A DNA stretch of 64,000 nucleotides, from contig CM065299.1 of assembly GCA_032871835.1 (NCBI GenBank), positions 47,132,706-47,196,705 on the forward strand, in the 5' to 3' direction. Each line of letters begins with the position of its first letter. The first letter of the stretch is position 1. The stretch is from Dipteronia dyeriana. Taxonomy: Eukaryota > Streptophyta > Magnoliopsida > Sapindales > Sapindaceae. The notes beneath the pieces were generated by a model. It had not been told where the DNA came from. It made no database searches and saw nothing but the letters and a program-made list of their open reading frames with translations. Shown here piece by piece: positions 9,879 to 18,960 of this stretch. The position numbers were made by a program, and so were the translations under genes.

Positions 9879-10640
9879 TGTTAACAGAAAATTTGTTTAA
9901 AATGAGAAATCCCCATTAACACCCTCGAGACCACTACCACGGAAGTGGAGGTCGGGGTTGGTATCGTTGATACCTGACTTGATCTTGTATCAATATGAAG
10001 GAGGATGAAACATGAGGTAGGAGACAAGCCATCCCGTCCGTCAGGCTTCATGCTTATGAAGTAGATCTAGGAAGCTCAAGGAGACAAGCCATCCCGCCCG
10101 TTGGGCTTCGTGCTTATGAAGTAGATCTAGGGAGCTTGAGGTTCTCTTGTTGGTGTGAAAGGGTTGATCTTGGTTCTGGTCCTGGTCCTGGTCCTAGTCC
10201 TCGGTTAGGGTCAGAGCCCGTCATGGTACCTAGAGCCTGATTCCTTCATGTAATTCCTCGACCTAAATTGCAAGTAAGGAGGGGGCTTATCTAGCTCCAA
10301 TGTCGGAGAGCTCGATTTCTGCCATAGAGATGATGCAGGAGAGCCCATCGACTTCCTTCAAGTTGGTCTGAGTGGTTTCTCCTCATCTTGATATGCGACT
10401 TTAGCATGTAGATGGGAAGATAAGAGCGCTAGGTCCAGCGAGGTAAGAATCTAGCTCGCACTCATATACGCATGCATTACACTGGACATAAGTAAGAGAA
10501 ACACAAATCTTTTGTAGAGGGAGGTGGACTGACCAAGGGGGAAAAAGCATCACTAATGATCACATGCTGAAAAACCCCTAGGCAATATTTAGAGGATGGA
10601 GGAATACCCTTCCTTGTGTATATATCAAAGAATGCTCCGG
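9879..10640 (-). repeat. Variant Tat-2-type LTR, minus orientation (right arm)
   Basis: It begins tgttaacagaaaatttg and runs as the reverse complement of the left arm to about 10640 (gaatgctccgg). It carries an extra 60-bp tandem duplication (10021-10140) and a short ggtcctggtcct reiteration (10173-10197) not seen in the left arm. Confidence 0.82.
10021..10140. repeat. 60-bp tandem duplication
   Basis: Two copies in tandem, 10021-10080 and 10081-10140, each starting gagacaagccatcccg (the first begins as gagacaagccatcccgtccg, the second cccgcccg) and containing gcttatgaagtagatctagg. A few substitutions separate them. Confidence 0.9.
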
Positions 10641-10924
10641 GGACCAAGACCAGGACCAAGATCAACCCCTTCATACCAGTAAGGGATTCTTGAGCTCACT
10701 CGTCTCCTACCTACTACGAATCCCGGCAGGTGGGATGACCCCTCTTCTACCTATAGCAAAGCCCGACGAGTGGGGTCACTCCTCTCCTACCTACCACTCC
10801 AAACTCCATATTCACACAAGATCAAGTCAGGTATCAATGATACCAACCCCGGCCACCACCTCCGTGGTAGTGGTCTTGAGAGTGTTAATAGGGATTTCTC
10901 ATCCTAAACAAATTTTGCGTTAGC
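10641..10924 (+). repeat. 3' end of a third variant LTR, plus orientation
   Basis: At about 10640 the orientation flips back: accaagatcaaccccttcat and accagtaagggattcttgag match the left arm near 9530-9570. It ends with the family terminus ...attttgcgttagca at 10924. It contains diverged repeats of the ctcctacctac word (10708-10796). Confidence 0.75.
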
Positions 10925-11046
10925 AGAAGGTTTGGCAACTTATCAAGCAACATCAAGTCTTTGAAGAGAAATGCGCTTTATTGCTCTACAAAGATATATT
11001 TAGACTTCATTTCTCTTACAAGGCTTAGGCACACACACATTGAATC
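10925..11046 (+). repeat. LTR-E fragment
   Basis: The words gtctttgaagagaaatgcg, ctctacaaagatatattta and ttctcttacaaggcttaggcacacacaca match 61930-62062 inside the long repeat at the right end of the window. It is cut on the right by the start of the Tat-2b LTR. Confidence 0.75.
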
Positions 11047-11490
11047 TGTTAATAGTGAAATTTGGCCACGGGGTCAAAGAGAAATTTTCCACTTTCCCGC
11101 CACAAGTAGAAACCCGTAATCGACATACATGAAGCCCATATAGACCATAAAGCCACTCCTAAGGAGCAGCGAAGGCCGGCTCTGCTTTAAAACCACTAGA
11201 ATACTGAAACCCGGGCTCCTCCAAACCATCTATCAGGAAACCTCGGCTCTGAGGTCGAGCTTCTCAACCGCCCAGTGAATGCCAGGAGAAGTTTCCAAGC
11301 TCAAGAGACATTCGAGAGAAGCCCACCAACCTCTCCAGAAGTCTGATGTCCTTGCTGGACATAAATGAAGAATCACGCCTAAATCTACACTACCCCGGCT
11401 ACCTCCCAGAAATGTCTGCAAGAGAACCTCAAGCCCCCAAGGGTTAGGGAAAATCCATCTCAATCTTTTAAGAACAGAGTCGGAACAGGG
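11047..11490 (+). repeat. Tat-2b 5' LTR, first 444 bp
   Basis: It starts tgttaatagtgaaatttggc and follows the 7555-8688 LTR up to agagtcggaacaggga, where gag codons take over. The shared bases caggga at the join leave the exact breakpoint uncertain by a few bases. The promoter is lost. Confidence 0.88.
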
Positions 11491-12700
11491 AAAGTACAAG
11501 GAGGACAAGAAAGATCCTCTAAGTGAAATAAATGCTCCTTTCACTAGGAGGATCCGGGAGGCAAAGCTCCCACCTAAGTTCAAAATGCCAACTGATAGAT
11601 TCTCTGGGACAGAAGATCCCCAGAGCTATTTACAGAGCTTCGTTCAACAGATGGAGGTCCAAATCACAACCAGGGTCACTATGTGTCGAATGTTCCCCAC
11701 TACACTCACAGATTATGCTAAAACCTGGTTAAGGAAACTACCTGCTGGTAGCGTGGATTCCTTCACCAAGTTATCAACCAATTTCTGCTCACAATTCCAG
11801 GGAGTTAAGCCCTGATTGAAGGACCCGATCCATCTACAGTACGTGATCCAGGAGAGAGGGGAAACCCTCCTGGCATATGTCTAGCGTTTCCATAAGGAAG
11901 TCATCCAGATAGGGGTCTTCACCGAGAAAGAAACACTTGCCAACTTCAGAAGGAACTTATGGGCCGGAAAGCTTTTCCGGTCTTTCGCTAAGAGACCTAC
12001 AAAAACTTACCAAAAAAGCCTATGATTGGGCGCTGGAGCAGATTGAGGTCGACTAGTAGCTCAAGGTCAAGATGGAACATGACAACATGAAAGCCGTAAA
12101 GCGACAAAAGAAGGAAGCTCCCAGACCCTGAGCAAGCTCTGAAAAGCCAGAACAAACCCCCTAATAAATCAACAAACCGCTTCCCCCTCTTTCAACCCAG
12201 ATCAGAAAGGTATCCCGATAAGCAAGCCCCTCATCAAGCTTCACCACCTCCCAGGACAGTAGCCCCTATAGCTCGTGATGAGAGGGGGTACAACCATTAG
12301 ACTACCTTAAATGCATCCTGAGAAATATACTACCTCGCCATTCAGGATAAGGGTTTTTACAGAAGCTTGCTCCCATGAAAGCCCCGGTCGATAAGAGAAA
12401 TCGTTATAAATATTATAACTTTCACGAGGACGTAGGGCACGACACTTCAGAATGCTACAACCCGCGGAACCAGATTGAGGCTTTGATAAGGGGAGGGTGC
12501 TTGATAGAATTCTTACAACAAGTCAGGGAGAACATTCAAACTGGAAGGGAGGTGAAAGCCGAGATTTGAGAACATGCCTAGAAAAGAAAGGGAGAGCTGG
12601 CGGACCTGATACAACAGATTCAGATAATACATACTATCAGTGGGGGGCCCACTCTGGCTGGAACCTTCAACAGTTCAAGGAAAACCCATACGAGGAAGGT
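11491..12700 (+). pseudogene. Tat-2b gag, N-terminus deleted
   Basis: The frame opens KYKEDKKDPLSEINAPFTRR, then KFKMPTDRFSGTEDPQSYLQ, FVQQMEVQ, TLTDYAKTWLRKLPAGSVDS: the retrotransposon gag capsid domain. A stop at about 11815 precedes DPIHLQYVIQERGETLLAYV, and further stops follow near 11883 and 12023. The nucleocapsid end (12375-12569) reads YNFHEDVGHDTSECYNPRNQ. The sister copies have CDFHEDVGHNTSEC, a C-H-H-C zinc knuckle, so the first cysteine is lost here. About 190 N-terminal residues present in Tat-2g are missing because of the LTR fusion. Confidence 0.82.
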
Positions 12701-12779
12701 CCCTCGTAAGGATGAGGGGTAGGATATCTTCAAGGTCGACTAAAGATCGACCAACCCCTCCCATCTGTCAAAGATCATT

Positions 12780-13214
12780 TTTACCGAAGTAGATGTCTAT
12801 AACACCGTACAACCTCATGATGACCCTATGGTCATCACAGTACAAATGACCAACTTCATGGTGCACCGCGTGCTCGTCGACACAGGTAGCAGCGTCGACG
12901 TCCTGTTCAAAGATACCTTAGAAAAGCTAAACTTGAAGCAGTAGTGTTACAATAGTTGCACTACTTCATTATATGGGTTCACTGGGGACTCAATCACACC
13001 CATAAGATCAAAAATCCTACTAGTGATCATTGTAGCCGCACCTCTCCAGCAAAATATCATGACCAACTTCATGGTGGTGGATACCCCATCGGCCTACAAT
13101 GCAATATTAGGGAGGCCATTTCTATCATCCTTGAAAGGGGTCTTTTCTATTTACCACAACACCCTGAAGTTCCCGGTAAGAGACAATGTGAGGGAAGTTT
13201 GGGTTGATCAGTAA
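12780..13214 (+). pseudogene. Tat-2b aspartic protease
   Basis: The frame reads FTEVDVYNTVQPHDDPMVIT and then VHRVLVDTGSSVDVLFKDTL, with the catalytic D-T-G-S-S intact. An in-frame TAG (12942-12944) replaces the Trp codon seen in sister copies (KQWCYN). Downstream are APLQQNIMTNFMVVDTPSAY and NAILGRPFLSSLKGVFSIYH, the C-terminal half of the fold. It ends with a TAA at 13212. The protease would cut the Gag-Pol precursor. Confidence 0.82.
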
Positions 13215-14943
13215 GCAGCTGGGAAATACTACGCAGTGTCAGCCAACCCAGCAGCTCTAGCAAAACATCTCACCCAGGTGACGACGATCCAAGGTAGGAT
13301 AACCCCGGCACTAAGCCTGGAAGACGCGGGTTCCACAGATTACCCCGAAGACGGCATCGTGGTGCCTGACATGGAAGAACAAAAAGGGAATGGGCCAGCG
13401 GCCATCTAGTGGATAGGTTAGTAGAGATTCCTGTCTGAATAAGCGATCTCTCGAATTTCGTTAAGATCCGAGCTACCCTTGTTCCAGGAATGAAATAGGG
13501 TTTTATTAGGCTCCTCACAGAGTTCAACGACAGTTTTGCTTGGAGTCATGCTGAGATGTCGGGGATCCCGATGACATTAGCTGCACATCGATTTGGGGTG
13601 GATCCGACCTTCAAACCTATTAAACAGAAAAGGCACCACTTCAACACTGAAAGAAACGCAGCGGTTCAGGAAGAGGTGGAAAAACAAACCCATGCAGGCT
13701 TCATTCGAGAAGCCTGTTACCCTGAATGGATCGCCAAAGTGGTCATGGTCACAAAGGCAAATGGGAAGTGGCACATGTGTGTAGACTACACCGACCTCAA
13801 CCAGGCATGCCCGAAGGACAGTTTTCATCTTCCAAAAATTGATCAGCTGGTCGATTCCACCTTCAAGAACAAACTCCTGAGCTTCATGGATGCATTTTTC
13901 AGCTACAATCAGGTTATGATGCATCCCGCGGACCAAGAAAATACTAGTTTCATCACCACACAAGGCTTGTACTGCTACAAGGTGATGCCTTTCGGGCTCG
14001 AAATACTGTAGCTACTTACCAGCGGTTAGTCAATCGGTTGTTCAAGCCTGAAATTGGAAGGCCGATAGAGGTGTACATCGACAACATGATCACTAAATCT
14101 TCAACCTCGTGAGGCCAACTGGACGACCTTCGTAGGACCTTCATGATCCTAAGGGAAAACCAGATGAGGTTGAACCCTTCTAAATGCGCCTTAAAGGTAA
14201 CTGCGGGGAAGTTTCTGGGCTTCATGGTCCATGAGAGAGGCGTAGAGGCTAACCTAGAAAAAATCATGGCTATCCTGGATCTATAATCCCCTATATCTCT
14301 TAAATTGGTTCAAGCCTTGACTGGACAGGTAGCAACGCTCAATAGGTTCATCTCTCGGTCTACCGATAAGTGCCTACCATTCTTCAAAGCTATCAAGTAG
14401 GGAAGAAACATGAAATGGGATCAGGAGAGTGAACAAGCTTTCCAAGCTTTGAAAAGATACCTAAGAAGCCCTCCACTGCTGGTCAAGCTAAATCCTAAAG
14501 AAGAGCTTCAAATATACTTGGTCGTTTCAGAAACCGCCGTGATTAGAGCCTTGGTCAAGGAATGCGGGTATAGGATCCATCGACCTATCTACTATGTCAG
14601 TTTTGCTCTATCCATGGCCAAAAAGAACTATACTCTATTAGAGAAGCTCGCTTACGCCTTGGTGACCTCGGTAAGGAAACTTCATCCCTACTTCCATGCT
14701 TATTCAATAGCAGTGGTGACGAACCTACCCCTCTATCAATTCTTACAAAGGCCGGATGTTTCTAGAAGGCTGGTTCTATGGGCCCTAGAGCTTACTCATT
14801 TTGATTTAAAGTATAAGCTTAGGACCGTGATAAAATCTCAGACACTAGCAGACTTTGTAGCAGAGCTCTCAATACCTTCAGATCAGGCAACCCCCACGGT
14901 AACAGATGTAACCCTTGAGAGGACTCCAGAATTTGACAACTGA
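13215..14943 (+). pseudogene. Tat-2b reverse transcriptase and first RNase H
   Basis: An open stretch (13556-14011) carries GFIREACYPEWIAKVVMV, CVDYTDLNQACPKDSFHLPK, LLSFMDAFFSYNQVMM and VMPFGLE, then a small deletion shifts the frame. The catalytic box follows as VYIDNM: the second aspartate of YIDD has become Asn, which would kill the enzyme. Stops at about 14110, 14284 and 14399 interrupt the connection region. A 177-codon frame (14410-14943) is the RNase H-like domain (KWDQESEQAFQALKRYL, LEKLAYALVTSVRKLHPYF, LELTHFDLKYK). The antisense frames over this region are shadows. Confidence 0.88.
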
Positions 14944-15420
14944 ACGGAGGGCTGCGAGTCGTGGTCTCTCTACACTGATGGAGCTTTCGGGAAATCTGGG
15001 GGAGGAACGGGTATAGTCCTCATCGACCCAGAAGGAACTGAGTGCTGCCACTGTTTCAGGTTTGAATTTAAAGCCACGAACAATGAGGCGGTGTACGCAG
15101 CCCTGCTAGCTAGAATAGGCAACAATAGAACTCGAGGTTGATTACTTGAATATCAAGAACGACTGTTCACTCGTGGTAAACCAAGTCTCCGGGGATTCTC
15201 ATGCAAAGGGGGATAATATGATTGCTTACCTAAAATTGGTTCAACAACTCAAGAACGGATTTAAGAGATTCAAAATCGAGCAGATACCTCGATAGCTAAA
15301 TCATCAGGTTGACGTCCTTGCCAAGATAGCTGTATATGGTGGCCAGACCCTACCTTACGGAGTCCCTCTTCAAGTAATCCCCCTACTTAGCATTATGACA
15401 GGTAAGGAAGCTTATACCTT
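14944..15420 (+). pseudogene. Tat-2b second (archaeal-type) RNase H
   Basis: The start reads SWSLYTDGAFGKSGGGTGIV and LIDPEGTECCHCFRFEFKAT, then NNEAVYAALLA; after a frameshift come LNIKNDCSLVVNQVSGDSHA, MIAYLKLVQQL and LNHQVDVLAKIAVYGGQTLP. Asp of YTDG, Glu of NNEA, Asp of the SLVVNQV strand and Asp of VDVLAKIA are the four metal-binding positions of this fold. An extra RNase H after the usual one is a feature of Tat elements. Stops and one shift disable it. Confidence 0.82.
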
Positions 15421-16662
15421 GGACCGACAACCATGATGAATGGATCCAATAGTGGAGTATCTACAGAATGGGAAACTCCCTGGGGAGCCTGACCAAGCTA
15501 GGAAGGTTAAAAGGCTCTAGGTCCGGTATTGTATGGTGGATGGGCATTTATATCGAAGGGGAAAATCCTTTCCCCTGCTCCGATGTCTATACCCTGAAGA
15601 AGCCAAGTGGGCTTTGAGACAGGTTCATTCCTGGGAATACGGGAACCATATTGGTGGAGAGGCATTAGCATATCAGGTTCTCTGCATGGGGTATTATTGG
15701 TTGACCATCCATCAAGATGCTAGAACTTGGTGCGAACCCGTGAGGCATGCCAGAAGGCCGTAAACTTGAGTCACCTTCCTCCGGAGCACTTATCGTCCCT
15801 TAGCTCGCCATACCCATTTGCTATGTGGGGAGTCGATTTGATTGGACCGCTTCCTACAGCTTCGGGACAGGCCAAGCACGCTATCTTAGTTATTGAATAT
15901 TTCACAAGATGGGTTGATGCCGGACCACTCTCCTAGATATCAGAAGAAAACACAACAAGGTTTATCAAGACCAATTTAGTTTGTAGGTTCGGAACCCCCC
16001 TTGTCATCATAACTGACATCGGAAAATAGTTCGATAATGGTCGATTCAGAGATTTATATAAAGGTTTAGAAATCGACCTTCGGTTTGCTCCGGTAGCCCA
16101 CCCTCAGACCAATGGTCTGGTGGAATCCACGAACAAAACCATTAAGAAGTTGTTGAAGAAAAAGCTACAGCAGAAGAAAGGAAGATGGGTAGAGGAGCTT
16201 CCCGAGGTCCTCTAGGCTTACCCAACTACAAGGATAACATCTACCGGGGAAACACCCTACTCGTTGGCCTTCAGGGTTGAAGAAGTCCTACCTATAAAGA
16301 ACAAGTTGACCTCATTTAGAGTCCAACATTTCAAACTGGGGAGCAATGAAACTAAGCTCCGAGCTAGCTTGGACCTTTTAGAGGAAAAATAAGATCGAAT
16401 AGCAGAGAAGGTAGCAAACTACCAAAACAGGATGGCCAAGTACTTCAATAGGAGGGTTAGAGCCTGAAACATCAAAGAAGGAGACTTAGTCCTCAGAAAA
16501 GTAACGTTGAATACCAGGAAGAGGTCAGATAGGGCGCAACTGGGAAGGACCATACCTAGTAAAGATGGTAATCCGTAATGAGGCATCCAAGCTCGAAGAT
16601 ATGAATGACCGACTCATCGACCATACTTGGAATGCGGATCACCTAAGGAAATTCTACCCTTG
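15421..16662 (+). pseudogene. Tat-2b integrase
   Basis: The N-terminal zinc-binding region reads VHSWEYGNHIGGEALAYQVL and GYYWLTIHQDA, then (after a shift) CEACQKAVNLSHLP. The core has FAMWGVDLIGPLPTASGQAK with the first catalytic Asp, YFTRWVDAGPLS, a damaged second-Asp region (IITDIGK-stop-FDN), and AHPQTNGLVESTNKTIKKLL with the catalytic Glu. The C-terminal part has YFNRRVRA, KEGDLVLRKVTLN and ends RLIDHTWNADHLRKFYP-stop at 16662. Stops occur at about 15934, 16027 and 16213. It would insert the DNA copy into the genome. Confidence 0.86.
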
Positions 16663-16904
16663 AACAGGGGACTCAGGAGCAGATGGCCTACGAGTAGCTT
16701 CTTTTTTTTCTCTCTAACAATAATGTACTCCATCCTTCAGATCAATAAAACCTGTTTTTCTTGTTTACTCCTTCTTCAACTATGTTCTACAATGATTTGG
16801 TTATACATGGAAAATTCGACATTATCATCTCAAGACCAGGGGTAAGCTGGGGAAGCCCCCCAGCCACTCTTAATGCCTCGGCCGGGTACTACCCTCCGCC
16901 AAGA

Positions 16905-17405
16905 AGGGTCTGAGTGTAAGAGCATAGTTGCCATTCATATCTCCAGACTTGGAAATAGCTAGATAGCCCTCCTGATGCCTTGGTTGGGCTACCACTCCCA
17001 AGAAGGATCTGAGTGTAAGAGCATAGTTGCCATCCAGATCTCGAGACCAGGAAATAGCAAGATAGCCCTCCTGATGCCTTGGTCAGGCTACCACCCCCAA
17101 AAAGGATCTGAGTGTAAGAGCATAGTTGCCTTCTAGATCTCGAGACCAGGAAATAGCTAGATAGCCCTCCTGATGCCTTGGTCGGGCTACCACCCCCAAT
17201 AAGGATCTGAGTGAAAGAGCATAGTTGCCATCCAGATCTCGAGACCAGGAAATAGCTAGATAGCCCTCCTGATGCCTTTGTTGGGCTACCACCCCTAAGA
17301 AGGATCTGAGTGTAAGAGAATAGTTGCCATCCAGATCTTGAGACCAAGAAATAGCTAGATAGCCATCCTGATACCTGGGTCGGGCTACCACCCCCAGAAA
17401 AGATT
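16905..17405. repeat. 99-bp tandem repeat array, about five units
   Basis: The word tctgagtgtaagagcatagttgcc-like start recurs at 16910, 17009, 17108, 17207 and 17306, exactly 99 bp apart, each unit also containing gatctcgagaccaggaaata and ctcctgatgccttggt. Because 99 is a multiple of three, the minus strand stays open in two frames, giving 33-residue repeats (for example SGWQLCSYTQILLGGGSPTK). The same array lies downstream of integrase in Tat-2g (56195-56720) and Tat-2f (43100-43402). Confidence 0.92.
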
Positions 17406-17985
17406 CCAATTGAAGAACACGGAAGCCTTTCCGATCTCTAGCTTAAAAAGAGAGACTAGACAGTTCCTTACTTAATGCCTCGCTTAGGCTAAACCCCATA
17501 AAAAGGTTCAAGGATAGAGGGCTCGATTTACTCTAAATATACCAGTTAGTTCTGGTTAAATAACCCTCCTTAATACATGGTGACTCACTATAACATGCCT
17601 ATAATCAAACAAGGGTACTATCGACTAAGGAAGTTGAGCTGCGGGATTCGGTGGTCAGGAAGCCCGACACTAACTGTCTGTTTTAACGCTAAAACAATTT
17701 TCTTATCTTGTTGTTCCTCTAAGATAGTTCGTTTCGCTATAAATGCTGGACCTAGAGGAGATCAGGTAAGTACATGTAAGTCAGAGGGAGAGTTAGATCT
17801 AAAATTGAAGCATTATTATTAAGTGGGAGAGCCTATTCCCCAACAAGGCTACAGTAAGCAGGGAGCCCAATCCCTGATTCTGGGCTGCAGAAAAGAGAAT
17901 AAAATGACAAAAGGTCAAACACGGCTAAAGATGGGATGCCCACCCCCCTTTCTGGGCATTCAAAATGAATTACATAGGAGAGAAC
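17406..17985. other. Tat-2b 3' non-coding region
   Basis: Sequence between the tandem array and the end of the opposite-strand gene; it parallels 56721-57311 in Tat-2g (shared words such as gagcctattcccc and gggagcccaa). No reading frame here is conserved with the sister copy. Confidence 0.7.
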
Positions 17986-18188
17986 TCAAACTTCTTCGTC
18001 TTCTTGAGGACCTCTCACCTCCTCTTCTTCAAAGTGAACCTCGCCCTCTGCTCTCCTCTCTTGTCGTAGCTTATCCTGGTCAGCTGCATCTACCGCCTCC
18101 GCCACTTCTTCCTAGGGATCCACCTCGGCTGCTTCGGGGTCAACAGGATCCTCCTCCATGATTTCATTGATCACCGCCATAACATGCC
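17986..18188 (-). pseudogene. C-terminal fragment of the Tat-2b opposite-strand gene
   Basis: The minus strand reads VMAVINEIMEEDPVDPEAAE, then after a stop GEVHFEEEEVRGPQEDEEV-stop at 17986. Tat-2g has VVNKVVEEDPAEHQEI and GEVHPERGETGGDQ, and Tat-2f ends GGNQEDAGA-stop. The shared E-E-D-P and the acidic tail identify it. It is fused in frame to Tat-2c protease sequence at 18188. Confidence 0.78.
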
Positions 18189-18960
18189 CGATGGCCCTTT
18201 CCCTATATTGTTCCTCTTCGTATTGAATCTCGGGATCATCCTCTGGACGATTTATGGGCTCTACATCCTTTAAAGTCGTCATGGGGATTACCCCATCTTG
18301 GATCGTCGTAACCTGTGCAAACTTTTTCGCTATAGCTGTCGGGTTGGAAGACACTGCATAACACTTTCTTGCTGCTTGCTGGTCACCACATATTTCCCTC
18401 ACTATTTCGCCTACCGAAAACTTTAGGACCTTGTGGTAAATAGACAAGACCCTATTCAAGGATAACAAGAAAGGTCTTTCTAATATCGCATTATAGGCCG
18501 ATAAGGTATCCACCACCATGAAGTCTGTCATAATATTTTGCTTGAGGGGGGCTATTCCAAGGATTACTGGAAGGATCTTCGACCACATATATAATTTTAT
18601 CCCTGGTGAATCCATACAGCAGGGCTGTACAGTTATTGTAACACCACTGTTTCAAATGTAGTTTTTCCAAGGTATCTTTAAAGAGGATGTTGACGCTACT
18701 CCCTGTGTGAAAAAGCATGTGACGGACCATGCAGTTGGCAATCTGTACCGTGAGCACCATGGGATCGTCAATGAGGTTGCACTGTGTTGTAGACATCTTC
18801 CTCGGTAAAAATAATCTGTGCAGACTGAGAGGGGTCAAACGAGCCTTGGTCGACCTTGAAGATACCTTGCTCTTCATCAACACAATGGACCTTTCTCGCA
18901 TGGTTTTTTCTTGGATTATTGGAGGTGCCAGCCAATGTGGGCCCTCCGCTGATGGTATGT
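18189..18960 (-). pseudogene. Tat-2c aspartic protease and linker
   Basis: The frame reads IIFTEEDVYNTVQ, then DDPMVLTVQIANCMVRHMLF with HTGSSVNILFKDTLEKLHLK: the catalytic Asp of D-T-G-S-S is replaced by His. A frameshift near 18540 leads into APLKQNIMTDFMVVDTLSAY and NAILERPFLLSLNRVLSIYH, then the linker VTTIQDG and EEEQYRERAIGH, which ends at the junction. The 167-codon frame 18112-18615 continues past 18188 into another element's gene and is chimeric. Confidence 0.82.

Larger units (their letters stand above)
11047..18188 (+). mobile_element. Tat-2b: decayed Ty3/gypsy Tat element
   Basis: The order is a partial 5' LTR (11047-11490), gag (11491-12700), protease (12780-13214), RT and RNase H (13215-14943), second RNase H (14944-15420), integrase (15421-16662), a 99-bp repeat block (16905-17405) and the C-terminal part of the opposite-strand gene (17986-18188). 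The LTR is fused directly to mid-gag, so the LTR tail, primer site and gag start are deleted. The 3' LTR is missing; at 18188 it joins minus-strand Tat-2c. Confidence 0.88.

Noticed and set aside
12956..13207. An 83-codon plus frame overlapping protease
   Set aside because: It is the wrong frame of the protease; the true frame carries the D-T-G-S-S and LGRPFL motifs.
16889..17409. Two overlapping minus frames of 152 and 108 codons made of 33-residue repeats
   Set aside because: They are open only because the DNA repeat is 99 bp long; both frames are open at once and the sister arrays do not keep them.
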